From contig NC_061514.1 of the NCBI RefSeq assembly GCF_022539505.1, forward strand, positions 331,373,090-331,437,089: a DNA stretch of 64,000 bases. Direction: 5' to 3'. Below, one piece after another: positions 12,399 through 23,407 of this stretch. Source of the DNA: Lolium rigidum (Eukaryota > Streptophyta > Magnoliopsida > Poales > Poaceae). The notes beneath the pieces are model-generated. The model was not told where the DNA came from, searched no databases, and was given only the letters and a program-made list of their open reading frames with translations. The translations under genes and the position numbers were made by a program. The first letter of the stretch is position 1. Every line of letters begins with the position of its first letter.

Positions 12399-14881
12399 AG
12401 GCGTTAAAGAAAAGCGCTTATGGGAGACAATCCATTATTTTATTTCTGCAATTTTTGTTTTATATTTGAGTCAAGGTGCTTGTTACTACTGTAGCAATAC
12501 CTTTGTATCTTTATTTTCTTGCATTGTTGTGCCAAGTAAAGTCTTTGATAGAAAGTTGATACTAGATTTGGATTTCTGCGCAGAAACAGATTTTTAGCTG
12601 TCACGAATTTGAGCTTTTCTCTCTGTAGAAGAATCTAAAAATTCTGAAAAAATTCACGAGTAATCTTCAGATATGTACGCAACTTTCATTCAACTGGAGC
12701 TTTTTCATCTGAGCAAGTTAAGTGCCTCGAAAAAATTCGTCTTTACGGACTGTTCTGTTTTGACAGATTCTGCCTTTTATTTCGCATTGCCTCTTTTACT
12801 GTGTTTGAGTGGATTTCTTTGCTCCATTAAATTTCAGTAGCATTGGGTAATGTACATAAGTGTTGGGAATGATTGTGTCCTTGCTGAACATGTGAATTTT
12901 TGATTATGCACTAACCCTCTAATGAGATCGCTTTGAGTTTGGTGTGAAGGAAGTTTTCAAGGATCAAGAGAGGAGGATGATATAATATGATCAAGAAGAG
13001 TGAAAAGTCTAAGCTTGGGGATGCCCCCATGGTTCATCGCTGAATATTTCAAGAAGACTCAAGCCTCTAAGCTTGGGATGCCCAAGGCATCCCCTTCTTC
13101 ATCAAACTTATCAGGTCACCTCTAGTGAAACTATATTTTAATTTCGTCACATCTTATGTGCTTTATTTGGAGCGTACGTGTGCTTTTATTCTTGTTTGTT
13201 ATTTTAAGTTTTCTTAATAAATCGGATCCTAACATGCTTGTGTGGGAGAGAGACACGCTCCGCTTTTTCATTTGAACACTTGTGTTCTTCATTTTATTTT
13301 TCATGTTCATGGCGAAAGCTGAAAGCCGCAGCACTTATTGTTATTTGGTTGGAAACAGAAAATGCTTCATATTGTCTTGAATAATTTGATACTTGGCAAT
13401 TGTTTTGAGCTCTCAAGTAGATCATGTTTAAGCTCTTGCATCATGTAGTTTAAATCTATTAGTGGAGAACTACCGTAGAGCTTGTTGAAATTTGGATTGC
13501 ATGATTGGTCTCTCTAAGGTCTAGATATTTTCTGGTAAAAGTGTTTGAGCAACAAGGAAGACAGTGTAGAGTCTTATAATGCTTGCAATATGTTCTTGTG
13601 TAAGTTTTGATGTACTGGTTTATACTTGTGTTTGCTTCAAACAACCTTGCTAGCCAAAGCCTTGTACGGAGAGGGAATGCTTCTCGTGCATCCAAAACCT
13701 TGAGCCAAAACCTATGCCATTTGTGTCCACCATAACTACCTACTATGTGGTATTTTTCTGCCATTCCAAGTAAATACTTCATGTGTTACCTTTAAACAAT
13801 TCAAAACTTTATTACTCCTTATTTGTGCCAATGTTTTATAGCTCATGAGGAAGTATGTGGTGTTTTATCTTTCAATCTTGTTGGGCAGACTTTCACCAAA
13901 GGACTAGTGGCATATACATCCACTTATCCAATAATTTTGCAAAAAAGAGCTGGTAACGAGGTGCCCAGCCCCAATTAATTAACTTTCATTAATAATTCTC
14001 TTCACATGTTTTGCCCTGATTTATCAGTAAGCAACTTAATTTTGCAATAGACACTCCTCCATGGTATGTGAAATGTTGGAAGGCACCCGAGGATTCGGTT
14101 AGCCATGGTTTGTGAAAGCAAAAGGTTGGGAGGAGTGTCATCTATAAATAAAACTAAAATACATGTGTAAACAAAAGAGAAGAAGGATCATCTACCTTGC
14201 TGGTAGAGATAACGTCTTTCATGGGAGCCGCTCTTTGAAAGTCTGTTTGACAAGGGGGTTAGAGTGCCCACTACCATTCGTTGACAACAACAAACACCTC
14301 TCAAAACTTTATTTTTATGCTCTCTACATGATTTCAAAACTTGAAAAGCTCTAGCACATGATTTAATCCCTGCTTCCCTCTGCGAAGGGCCTTTCTTTTA
14401 CTTTATGTTGAGTCAGTTTACCTACTTCTTTCTATCTTAGAAGCAAACACTTGTGTCAACTCTGTGCATTAATTCTTACATGCTTACTTATTGCACTTAT
14501 TATATTACTTTGTGTTGACAATTATCCATGAGATATGCATGTTGAAAGTTGAAAGCAATTGCTGAAACTTAAATCTCCCTTTGTGTTGCTTCAAAACCTT
14601 GTATTAAGAATCTATTGCTTTATGAGTTAACTCTTATGCAAGACTTTTTGATGCTTGTCTTGAAAGTACTATTCATGAAAAGTTTTTGCTATATGATTCA
14701 GTTGTTTAGTCATTATATTTTTGTTAGCAAACTATAGACCATTGCTTTGAGTCACTTCATTCATCTCATATGCTTTACAATAGTATTGATCAAGATTATG
14801 TTGGTAGCATGTCACTTCAGAAATTATTCTTTTTATCGTTTACCTACTCGAGGGCGAGTAGGAACTAAGCTTGGGGATGCT
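12399..14881 (+). other. Non-coding 3' interior of Sabrina-like element A
   Basis: About 2.5 kb with no supported frame, occupying the place where pol would be in an autonomous element. It contains the motif AAGCTTGGGGATGC three times (13011, 13069 in slightly shortened form, and 14867). The last abuts the 3' LTR as the polypurine tract. Confidence 0.75.
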
Positions 14882-16706
14882 TGGTACGTCTCCAACGTAT
14901 CGATAATTTCTTATGTTCCATGCTAGTTTTATGACAATACCTACATGTTTTGTTCACCCTTTATAATGTTTTTATGCATTTTCCGGGACTAACCTATTAA
15001 CAAGATGCCACAGTGCCAGTTCCTGTTTTCTGCTGTTTTTGTTTTCAGAAAAGTTGTTTTACAAATATTCTCGGAATTGGACGAAACAAAAGCCCACGGC
15101 CCTATTTTCCACGGAGTGTTCCAGAACACCGAAGAGGAGTCGAGGAAGGCCAGCAGGGGGCCCTCACCATATGGCGGCGCGGGGGGGGGGCATGGCCGCG
15201 CCAAGACGTGGGGAGGGAGCCCCCTGGCTCCCCTGATGCTGCCCCTTCGCCTATTTATTCCTTCGTCCCCGAAAACCCTAGTACCGAGAGCCAAAAATAC
15301 CAGAACAGTTCCAGAGATGCCGCCGCCGTTAACCCTAACTTGGGGGTTCAGAAGATCTCCTCCGGAAGCCTGCCGGAGAGGGGAATCATCACCGGAGGGC
15401 TCTACATCACCATGCCCACCTCCAGACTGATGCGTGAGTAGTTCATCCTTGGACTATGGGTCCATAGCAGTAGCTAGATGGTTGTCTTCTCCTATTGTGC
15501 CATCATGTTTAGATCTTGTGAGCTGCCTATCATGATCAAGATCATCTATTTGTAATGCTACATGTTGTGTTTGTTGGGATCCGATGAATATGGAATACTA
15601 TGTCAAGTTGATTATTGATCTATCATATATGTGTTGTTTATGATCTTGCATGCTCTCCGTTGCTAGTAGAGGCTCTGGCCAAGTTGATACTTGTAACTCC
15701 AAGAGGGAGTATTTATGCTAGATAGTGGGTTCATGTCTCCATTGAATCTGGGGGAGTGACAGCAACCCCTAAGGTTGTGGATGTGCTGTTGCCACTAGGG
15801 ATAAAACATCAATGCTTTGTCTAAGGATATTTGTATTGTTTACATTACACACAGTACTTAATGCAATTGTCTGTTGTTTGCAACTTAATACTGGAAGGGG
15901 TGCGGATGCTAACCCTAAGGTGGACTTTTTAGGCATAGATGCATGCTGGATGGCGGTCTATGTTCTTTGTCGTAATGCCCTAAGTAAATCTCATAGTAGT
16001 CATCATGATATGTATGTGCATTGTTATGCCCTCTCTATTTGTCAATTGCCCAACTGTAATTTGTTTACCCAACATGCTATTTATCTTATTGGAGAGACAC
16101 CACTAGTGAACTGAGGACCCCGGTCCATTCTTTTACATCTGAAATACAACCTACTGCAATCATTGTTCTCTTTTGTTTTCTGCAAGCAAACATCATTTTC
16201 CACACCATACGTTTAATCCTTTGTCACTACAAGAAAATAATCATGTAGAGACGTTCTACCTAGGACGCTTTACTGTTCGTCTTAAAATTCTGAACCAATT
16301 AGCAGGGAGAGACGTTTTTTGAGACGGTGCATAACAAGACGCTTCTAAGACGATTTACCTAGCGACTCTATGCTCGTGTAGAGATGAAATTAAGCGTCTT
16401 TAGTATACAAATTAGGCGTCTCTACATGCACTTTTTGTTGTAGTGTGTTTTCAGCAAGCCGGTGAGATTGACAACCTCACTGTTAAGTTGGGGCAAAGTA
16501 GTTTGATTGTGTTTTGCAGGTTCCACGTTGGCACCGGAATCCCTGGTGTTGCGCCGCACTACACTCCTTCACCAACAACCTTCACGTGATCTTCAACTCC
16601 TACTGGTTCGATAACCTTGGTTTCTTACTGAGGGAAAACTCGCTGCTGTACTCATCATACCTTCTCTTGGGGTTCCCAACGGACGTGTGCTTTACCGTCA
16701 CAAGCA
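14882..16706 (+). repeat. 3' LTR of Sabrina-like element A with nested CACTA MITE
   Basis: The LTR starts TGGTACGTCTCC (A to G at the third base relative to the 5' copy) and ends CAAGCA before TSD GGAAG. Removing the 221-bp CACTA insertion and one TGT leaves about 1.6 kb, matching the 5' LTR. Confidence 0.9.
16225..16445. mobile_element. CACTA-type MITE nested in the 3' LTR
   Basis: The ends CACTACAAGAAAA and TTTTTGTTGTAGTG are CACTA-superfamily termini. The inverted similarity continues through CATGTAGAGACG. The 3-bp target duplication is TGT (16222-16224, 16446-16448), as expected for CACTA. Several GAGACG/CGTCTC subterminal repeats are present. It has no coding capacity. The empty site is preserved in the 5' LTR near 9800. 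Confidence 0.9.
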
Positions 16707-16711
16707 GGAAG

Positions 16712-17530
16712 CTCGATGGCTCGCAGTACTGCCTTCATGGACCAGATCCGGGTCCTTTGGGACCCATCTGGGGCTAGGCGGGCTGGGCCTGGGTCCGGTT
16801 GTGCCGCTTCCGGCGGCCGGGAGGGTGGCCTGAGCTGGGGGACGTGGGGTTGGCAACGCGCTTTCCGCAGCATAGCGGCAGGGGCTTCACGAGCCTTGGG
16901 TCCGATGGACTCTGGGCTAGGCCGGGCTAGGAGGGCCTGGTATGCTCCTGTTGTTAAGTCCGGACAGTTACTGCCAGCGGCGGTGGAGGCAGTTCCCTCC
17001 CATGTGACAATTATCATGCGGCTTCTCGCTTCCGGCTGTCCCTTCTTGAGCCTGCTGGCCTTGATTCGTTGGACACGGTAAAACGGTGTTGATGTTTGCA
17101 AGGCCGTGGTGGGCCGCTTTCGTGGCCCGCGAGTCTGGTGAGGCACGTTGGAGTGTCTGGGGTGGGTATTGGGGGCTCGAGAGAAATCCTTGCCCGTGGG
17201 TGCCACCATTTCGTCCTGAAGGGCGTTGGGTGTAGCCCTCCTCCTCGCTTCTCCGCATACCGGGGAAACCCTAGGACCTGTCCGGGCAACAACATCGTCG
17301 TCGTCGTGGCAGTCCTTCTTGAAGGTGTTGCATACGCGGCGTTTCAGAGTGCTAAGAGCGTGGTGTGAATTCTCCAGAGGGCGCATCAGTCATGTGACAT
17401 CTTCGTTTTCGTCGAGCAGACCTTCTCGGCATCATTTTCACGTTTTCTTGTTCTTTTGTTTCTTTTGGGCGTGCTTGTGTTGAGGCCCTAGCAGTTGTAC
17501 TGTATGGTTGCATATAGCGAAAAGAAAGCC
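16712..17530. repeat. GC-rich segment, possibly non-LTR retroposon derived
   Basis: Several overlapping frames are open on both strands only because of base composition; none shows a domain I know. Phrases such as GGGGAAACCCTAGGACCTG and GTGTTGAGGCCCTAG recall untranslated parts of grass LINE-type repeats, but no poly(A) or target duplication was found. Before the Sabrina insertion it was continuous with about 8250-8464. Confidence 0.3.
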
Positions 17531-19906
17531 TGTTTTGAGGATTAGTTTATAAATGGCAAGGCCAGACACTGGTAGTCTCTTTAGTAGTTGGCTTGAAACA
17601 TTATATATGAGTTCCCTGCAACATTCAGTAAATTATTACACTTATATTTATTACAAGTGATGCTATTTCTATTGAGTAACAGTAAAATTAGTTTGAGACA
17701 CAAGCTTTTCTTATTACATTAATTTTCGACCCAGTTTTTATCCATTTGGCATCATTGGCTTTAAATGTCTTATTGTTTTGTTTCTCTTTTGTTGTTCTTT
17801 AGTTCGTGGTTCTTTAAAAAAAACTTTCATAGTCATAAATGGCCAATGCATTTTGAACTTGATCGTGAGCGTGCAAGTTTGTAGTTCTTTTTGGCACATC
17901 TAGATAATACAAGTCATTTCTAGTTTCCTCAATGCATGGGGTCTTGAGGATGCACCCAACTCATTTCAATTTCTTTGACGAGATTCAATCAAAATAGCCG
18001 GGAAACAAAAGATGCTTCTTTTTTTACAAAATTGGCATATGAATGCTATGAAATATATGATCCCATTATTTGACGTCTCATTGTGATTGCTATGATCTCT
18101 AAGGTAAAGTCAGCAACTTATGAGAATTTTTTTTGCATGTGTTGTGAATGTAGAAATATAGGAGAAAGCTTCATAGGGAATTACTCACTTCGTTTCTGAC
18201 ATTTGGTTTGATGGCGCCGTCATTGATTTCTTTCGTACAGTAGGTGATGTTTGTGCTAGTTCGTCCTCCCGCTGCTGCTTCTTTGTCCCCTTTTGGATTC
18301 CTCTGGTTCTCTCATCAATGCAGTGGCCTTGATGATCTTCCCGCTCGTGGTTGGTTCTATTAGTTTCTTTGTTCTGTCACGTGTTCTTTGCTTTTCGCTC
18401 CTGATTTATTTTAAGGTTGCATTGAATTGTTCCTTCCTTATGTTTCGCAGTCCATGGCAATGGAAAATCGTCGGGAACATGTTAGTGTGTTTCCAGGAAC
18501 ACCAAGATCATGGCACTGTGGGGGTGCAACCACTGAGAAGTTTGATGCAGATGTTCTTATCCACAGGAGTTGGCGAGAGCATGTGATTTTGTTAGTTATT
18601 GGACACGCCGTCAAGCTGCAGGATTGTATGTCCCTCCCGTAAGCCATTTTGTACCTTTGTTGGCGATGCTTAATAGAAGCCTGTCTAGCATACCTGATTC
18701 TTATGTGATCATCTATTCTCTCTTTGTTGCAGCTATACTTCCACTTAGTCCTAGCTTTGGATTGGCGAAGCTCGCTCTAAAGAAACATGGCATCTAAAAC
18801 TGCATATTTGAGCCGGCGGTATAACATCTGGTTTGAAGTTGTTACCTAGATACACTAATGATATGGTAAGGTGTGCCTTACTAGGAAAATGGGTAGACTA
18901 AAGCAGACCTGAAGTAATGACATGGTAGAAATGATATTTCTACTAGAAGTACCAGCTCTATATTAGTGGGTAGCTTATGAACTTTGAATATATCTCCCTT
19001 TAATCACGCGAATGAGTTTCTTTCTTTCACTATGTTGGATGTTACTCGAACGGAGTACTACGTATCGTTTCTAAGAAAGAGGTTAGCCACAAACGGAGTA
19101 CTACGTACATTTATAGCAGGATCATGATTGTTCAAGCGATCTACCTTAGTACTAGCAATCAATAGTGTTCTTATATTGAAGGCTTGTCGTTTCTAAGAAA
19201 GAGGTTAGCTTTCTGCTTGAAATGCAAATCTTAGATAGATAGCTAACCCCTTCAAATGATAGCTGGGTAGTTTGCTCTTTGCTTGCAGGAAAACAAATAA
19301 TAAATAGACTATCATGCTGGTTGGTGTACCTTTTATTTTAGATTTATACTTCAGTTTTTTATGATTGTGTTTCCAATCCTTACATTACTAGATTTTTCAT
19401 GTTGCAAAATGATCTGAAGCTGAGTCAGCTTCGATCTTTCCTTCCACTGACATCCTAGAATATTTACTTTAACATATGGATATAAAAGGGATTCAAAGAG
19501 ATGATGAGACACAAGGCATTTATAAAAAGAACTAGTTGTCTTATTAGCATTAGCATGGTTAAGCCAGAGTTTCATGCAACTTTTAGAATATTTTCCAGTT
19601 TATTGCTCTTTCTACCATTATTTATTGAATTGGTTTATCGTTGCAAACAAGTACCATCGGATTAGTCAACTCAAACGCTGAGAGATTACTATAGAACCAA
19701 GGCGGCTTTGAGGCTGGCTCCACTCTCCAAATAGAGCTGTTACTTCGTTGACGACAAGAACCCCATTTCCACTAGCCAAAGAGCAATTCATTTCTTCGAC
19801 TCGATGCCTCCTCATTTGCTCCCATTCCCATATTAATAAAAGAATTAGGGAAATGCGAGGAAAAAAATGCCAAAAGCATTTAGCAATTTTACTGGGATTC
19901 GTTCTT
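17531..19906. other. Non-genic stretch, one exon-like island
   Basis: Mostly AT-rich with no supported gene. At 18452-18642 a frame beginning at an in-context ATG follows a pyrimidine-rich tract ending in CAG, which looks like a splice acceptor. The deduced peptide is not recognised and may be chance. The bases just left of 19907 could belong to the same organellar insertion but were not identified. Confidence 0.3.
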
Positions 19907-19908
19907 AA

Positions 19909-20106
<198 letters not shown>

Positions 20107-21204
20107 TAAGAGCATCTCCAGTCGCATCCCCCAAAGCGTCCCCCAAAGGGATTTGGGGCGCGCCGGACAAAAAAACGTTCCCAGCCGCGCGCCCCAAAGG
20201 CCTTTTTTGTCCGGCGCGGCCCGATACGGTGTCCGGCGTCCCGAGCCCGTCCCCATCCCACAGGGGACGCACCGGGCACGCCGGACACAACGAAATGAGA
20301 GGCGAGGAGGCGCGGGGCCGACCCGTCAGCGGCTCGGACGCTCAACCGCCACATACGTAGCGACGGTGCAGTTGACAGGAAGCGGAACCGTCGCATTGGC
20401 AACCGCGTCGACGACGCGCCAACCCCGCCGGAATGGAGCGCCGACTCCTCGGAAGAGCAACCGCTGCTCTCTTCGACTTCTGCGCCGCCGTTCATCCGCG
20501 CTCAATAAGACCCGTACGTACGCCGTCATTCATCCAAGCCTCCATCCGACACCTCCAGCGACGATGAGCTACATCTCCCAGCTCCCGTCCGGCACCTCCA
20601 GCGAGGGAAAGCCTGCTGGCTGGCGCCATTGGTGGGACAAAGACAGGACGCCGAGCAGCGGCGACGATTCCCCGCCGCCAGTTGACAGCGAGGAGGAATG
20701 GCTGGGCTGGGAGGAGGAGGAAGAAGAGAGCGAGGCGGCGGCGGCGGCGGTGGCCCGTGCGAAGGCGAAGGCGGCCAATGCGAAGGCTGCCAAGGCCAAG
20801 GCCAAGGCCAAGGCCAAGGCGCAGCCGACGAGCACCAGCGACGCCGACGCGTCGAGCGACGACACCGCCTCTTCGGAAGAGGTGACGAGCAGGAAGCGCC
20901 ACCGCGATGACGACGACGAGGCGGGGCCATCAGCGAAGAAGAAGAAGTAGATAGTTTATATGTATTTAATTATATTTTTTCGAAGTTTTATATATAATTT
21001 GTTTATGTTCAACCGATTTGAATATTATTAAATAGTTTCTTTCTAGCCAAAAAAAAATACTTTAAATGTTTGGGGGCGGCGTTTGGGGGACGCGGCTGGG
21101 GAGCGACGTCCCCCAAACGCGGCACGAACAAAACACGTCCCCCAAACGCTCAATCCGGCGCGGTTTGGGGGACGGTTTGGGGGACGCGGCTGGAGATGCT
21201 CTAA
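20107..21204. mobile_element. Second PIF/Harbinger-type element, inserted in the rpoB fragment
   Basis: The element spans 20110-21201 (1092 bp). Its termini are GAGCATCTCCAGTCGC and complement, with CCCCCAAA subterminal repeats, and the TSD is TAA (20107-20109, 21202-21204). The ends are of the same family as 5940-7571 but the interior differs. No transposase is encoded. The flanking rpoB halves prove the exact insertion point. Confidence 0.9.
20564..20950 (+). CDS. Transposon-borne acidic / Ala-Lys-rich small protein
   Basis: A 128-residue frame from the ATG at 20564 to TAG at 20948-20950. It begins with a Ser/Gly/Trp-containing segment (residues 1-35), then a Glu-rich stretch around GWEEEEEE, an Ala-Lys repeat (AKAKAANAKAAKAKAKAK, about residues 65-86), a Ser/Asp-rich region, and a basic tail with RKRHRDDDDE and a final KKKK that could act as a nuclear signal. 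The frame is open further upstream, but that part crosses the terminal repeat and rpoB, so the internal ATG is preferred. It is the only frame carried by this Harbinger-type element and is unlike the 6191-7177 protein except in composition. Function unknown; a transposition accessory protein or a captured gene fragment are both possible. Confidence 0.45.
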   Translation: MSYISQLPSGTSSEGKPAGWRHWWDKDRTPSSGDDSPPPVDSEEEWLGWEEEEEESEAAAAAVARAKAKAANAKAAKAKAKAKAKAQPTSTSDADASSDDTASSEEVTSRKRHRDDDDEAGPSAKKKK

Positions 21205-21349
21205 GGCTCCGCTGAAAAAATAACTAAAGAAATACCACATCTAGAAGCACATTTACTCCGCAATTTGGACAGAAATGGAGTGGTTAGGTTGGGATCATGG
21301 GTAGAAACTAGTGATATTTTAGTAGGTAAATTAACGCCTCAGATAGCAA

Positions 21350-22451
21350 TTAAACCGTAAAACATCGTGTGATCTTTTACTACCTTTTTTGGGTAGTTAT
21401 TTTCCTGTACCATATGACCTATGAGTCGGAATTGTTTTTGTCATAAACTATGTGCCAAATATAAGCCTCATAGCACTCACAAGCTAGTTATAATGAAGAT
21501 AAGGACTATGTCTATCTGTCAAAATGAAGAAGTTAAAACTCTTCACTCAATGTAATCTAACGCAAATAGCAAAAATGGACGCGGCAAAATACGCTATGTC
21601 CATCTAGTAAATGTAGAATGTTGATTCCAATCGGCGTGCCGTCGTCTTCTCTGGGTGGGTGAGAGCAGTTAATTCGGATGATACATGTGCCCTAGGATTA
21701 GCTGTAAATTAATCACGCTCCATTACGAACCTAATCAGATAGTGAAATCGATGGACATTCCGGGATATAGGATACAAATTGAATGACTCCCTGATTGTTT
21801 CATCACGGTAAATACTCGACATCATAGTACGATAGGAACCAAAACATCGGACCTCAGCACCACCCTGTTATTTCACGAATTAATCTAATATCTTGTAGAT
21901 TGCCTATATATCATTTCAATCACCACGTTCTCACAGCCACGACCAAGCAGCCAGGGTAACCAAGATTTCCTAAGCGAGAGATGACAAGACCCCGCCAGAA
22001 TCCACACATTCCTTCCTTCCTTTAATCCGTGGGTTTTTAGCTAGGAGGGCACACGCAAACGGATGCTGCCAAGCGATCGATCGCTTCGGCAACTGCATGA
22101 TTAAACCAGACCCACCAGCACCGCCGTGCGCGCGCCACACCGCTTGCTCGAGGTATTACTCATTCGGTGTGCCCCACGTCCTCGCCTTGGCTTCGCCAGG
22201 TAGTACCACACGACACGTTATCCAGCTTCACATTCCTAATTATTTCTTAATTAGAACCCAAACGCAATAACTAAAAGGGGGTTAGAACCTGGATGCGAAG
22301 AGCTGTCACCATAAAACCACATCACATGTTCTTCGCTAATTCCACTCCCACAAGCCCCCTCAGTCTGCTGCCCCACCCAACCACTCCACCCCCAGCGAGA
22401 TCTAGAGGGAGAAACCTTCCAGGACCTTGGGTTTCCCGTTCCGAATTTTCA
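21350..22451. other. Region upstream of the membrane-protein gene
   Basis: After the rpoB fragment there is about 1.1 kb without coding signal. An ATG at 22293 is in frame with the gene start at 22452 and would add 53 Pro/Ser-rich residues. The paralogue at 31787 does not support that extension. No convincing TATA box was pinned down. Confidence 0.4.
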
Positions 22452-23407
22452 ATGGCTGTCACCAACGCAGCCGTGAAGCCCTTGCCGCCGCCGACGCCGA
22501 AGATCGTCGCCCTGCTGCTAACTTTTGTGGGCTTCATCCTCGCCCCGATGCAGGGGCTCGTGTGGATTCTCCGCGTCATGGCCCAAGTGCTCCCCTACTT
22601 GTGCTTCATGACGGCTTGGATTATCTCCGCCGGCACGGCCGCAAAAATCGTCGCACGCCACACATGTCGTGAGGGCTCCACCCTCCTCGCCTCTCTTGAT
22701 GCGTTCACGCATGCGGCTTTCAAGATCTGCATCTGCGGCATGTGTTGCTTCCTCGTGATTGCGGCCGTTCTTCTGTGCATCCTGTGCCTAGCCTACATGG
22801 TTGCAGTTGTATCTGGATCCGGTTCTGAGTTCAAGAAGGTACTATCCTGCAAATAAATCCTTCTCAAATGATCTTCACTTTGATCGAATTACAGGCTTGC
22901 TAGATAGGCTAGTATCTGAGATCGTACATTATTGGATCCGAATTAATTGCCACGCATAATTTACGTAGGCCACGTCAGTAGCAACAGTGTTCCATGTGGG
23001 CTTATCACTTCATCTGCATCCTTCGATTTTTCTGACCATCCCATATATGTTCATGTCCATCCTTGTGGCTTCGCTGAAATTGTTGTCCTCCTCAGACCGT
23101 CTTTGGAGAAATCACATGGGAGTCGATTCCGGAGTTATTTAAGCTTCCTCGCGCCGCAGTCCTTGGGCTCGTTGCAGATTTGGCCTGCATCCCGCTAATT
23201 GTCGCTGGTATTTTGGCAATGATCATGTCCCCACATGTGGATGGATCAATATCTCAGGGACAAATGATTGGTTCCTTGATCATGGATGTGGGGATATTTG
23301 GTATCCATGCCATATCTTGCTTCATTATCATTCCAGCTTTTGCAATTGATATCTGGAGGAAGGACCAGGTGACAGAAAATCAGGATCCACTGTGGCGGAT
23401 TGTTAAG
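22452..23407 (+). CDS. Multi-pass membrane protein of unknown family, two exons seen
   Basis: Exon 1 (22452-22838, 129 codons) ends AAG|GT and exon 2 (23096-23407, 104 codons) starts after CTCCTCAG; both junctions are phase 0. The 233 residues seen contain about five hydrophobic helices: near 17-38, 44-62, 90-118, 147-172 and 185-212. Short charged loops (KIVARHTCREG, EFKKTVFGEITW) separate them. Exon 2 ends AAG|GTATAT, so a further exon is likely. The first candidate acceptor, before 25242, would add one residue and a stop, but this is unsure. The start was chosen because the paralogue at 31787 begins at the same point. I do not recognise the family; a membrane location is the only functional inference. 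Intact splice signals and an open frame suggest a real, perhaps expressed, gene. Confidence 0.65.

Larger units (their letters stand above)
8465..16706 (+). mobile_element. Sabrina-like Gypsy LTR retrotransposon A (complete)
   Basis: The element has 1.6-kb LTRs at 8465-10064 and 14882-16706 and a perfect 5-bp target duplication GGAAG (8460-8464, 16707-16711). It also has a primer-binding site TGGCGCCGTTGCCGGGGA and a polypurine-like tract just before the 3' LTR. The interior encodes gag and an aspartic protease but no reverse transcriptase, RNase H or integrase, as expected of this non-autonomous Triticeae family (name from memory). Its 3' LTR contains a nested CACTA MITE. It interrupted a GC-rich sequence that resumes at 16712. 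Confidence 0.85.

Noticed and set aside
16655..17386. A 243-codon minus-strand open frame
   Set aside because: It lies in a GC-rich block where all frames tend to stay open, begins inside the Sabrina LTR, and shows no domain or splice support.
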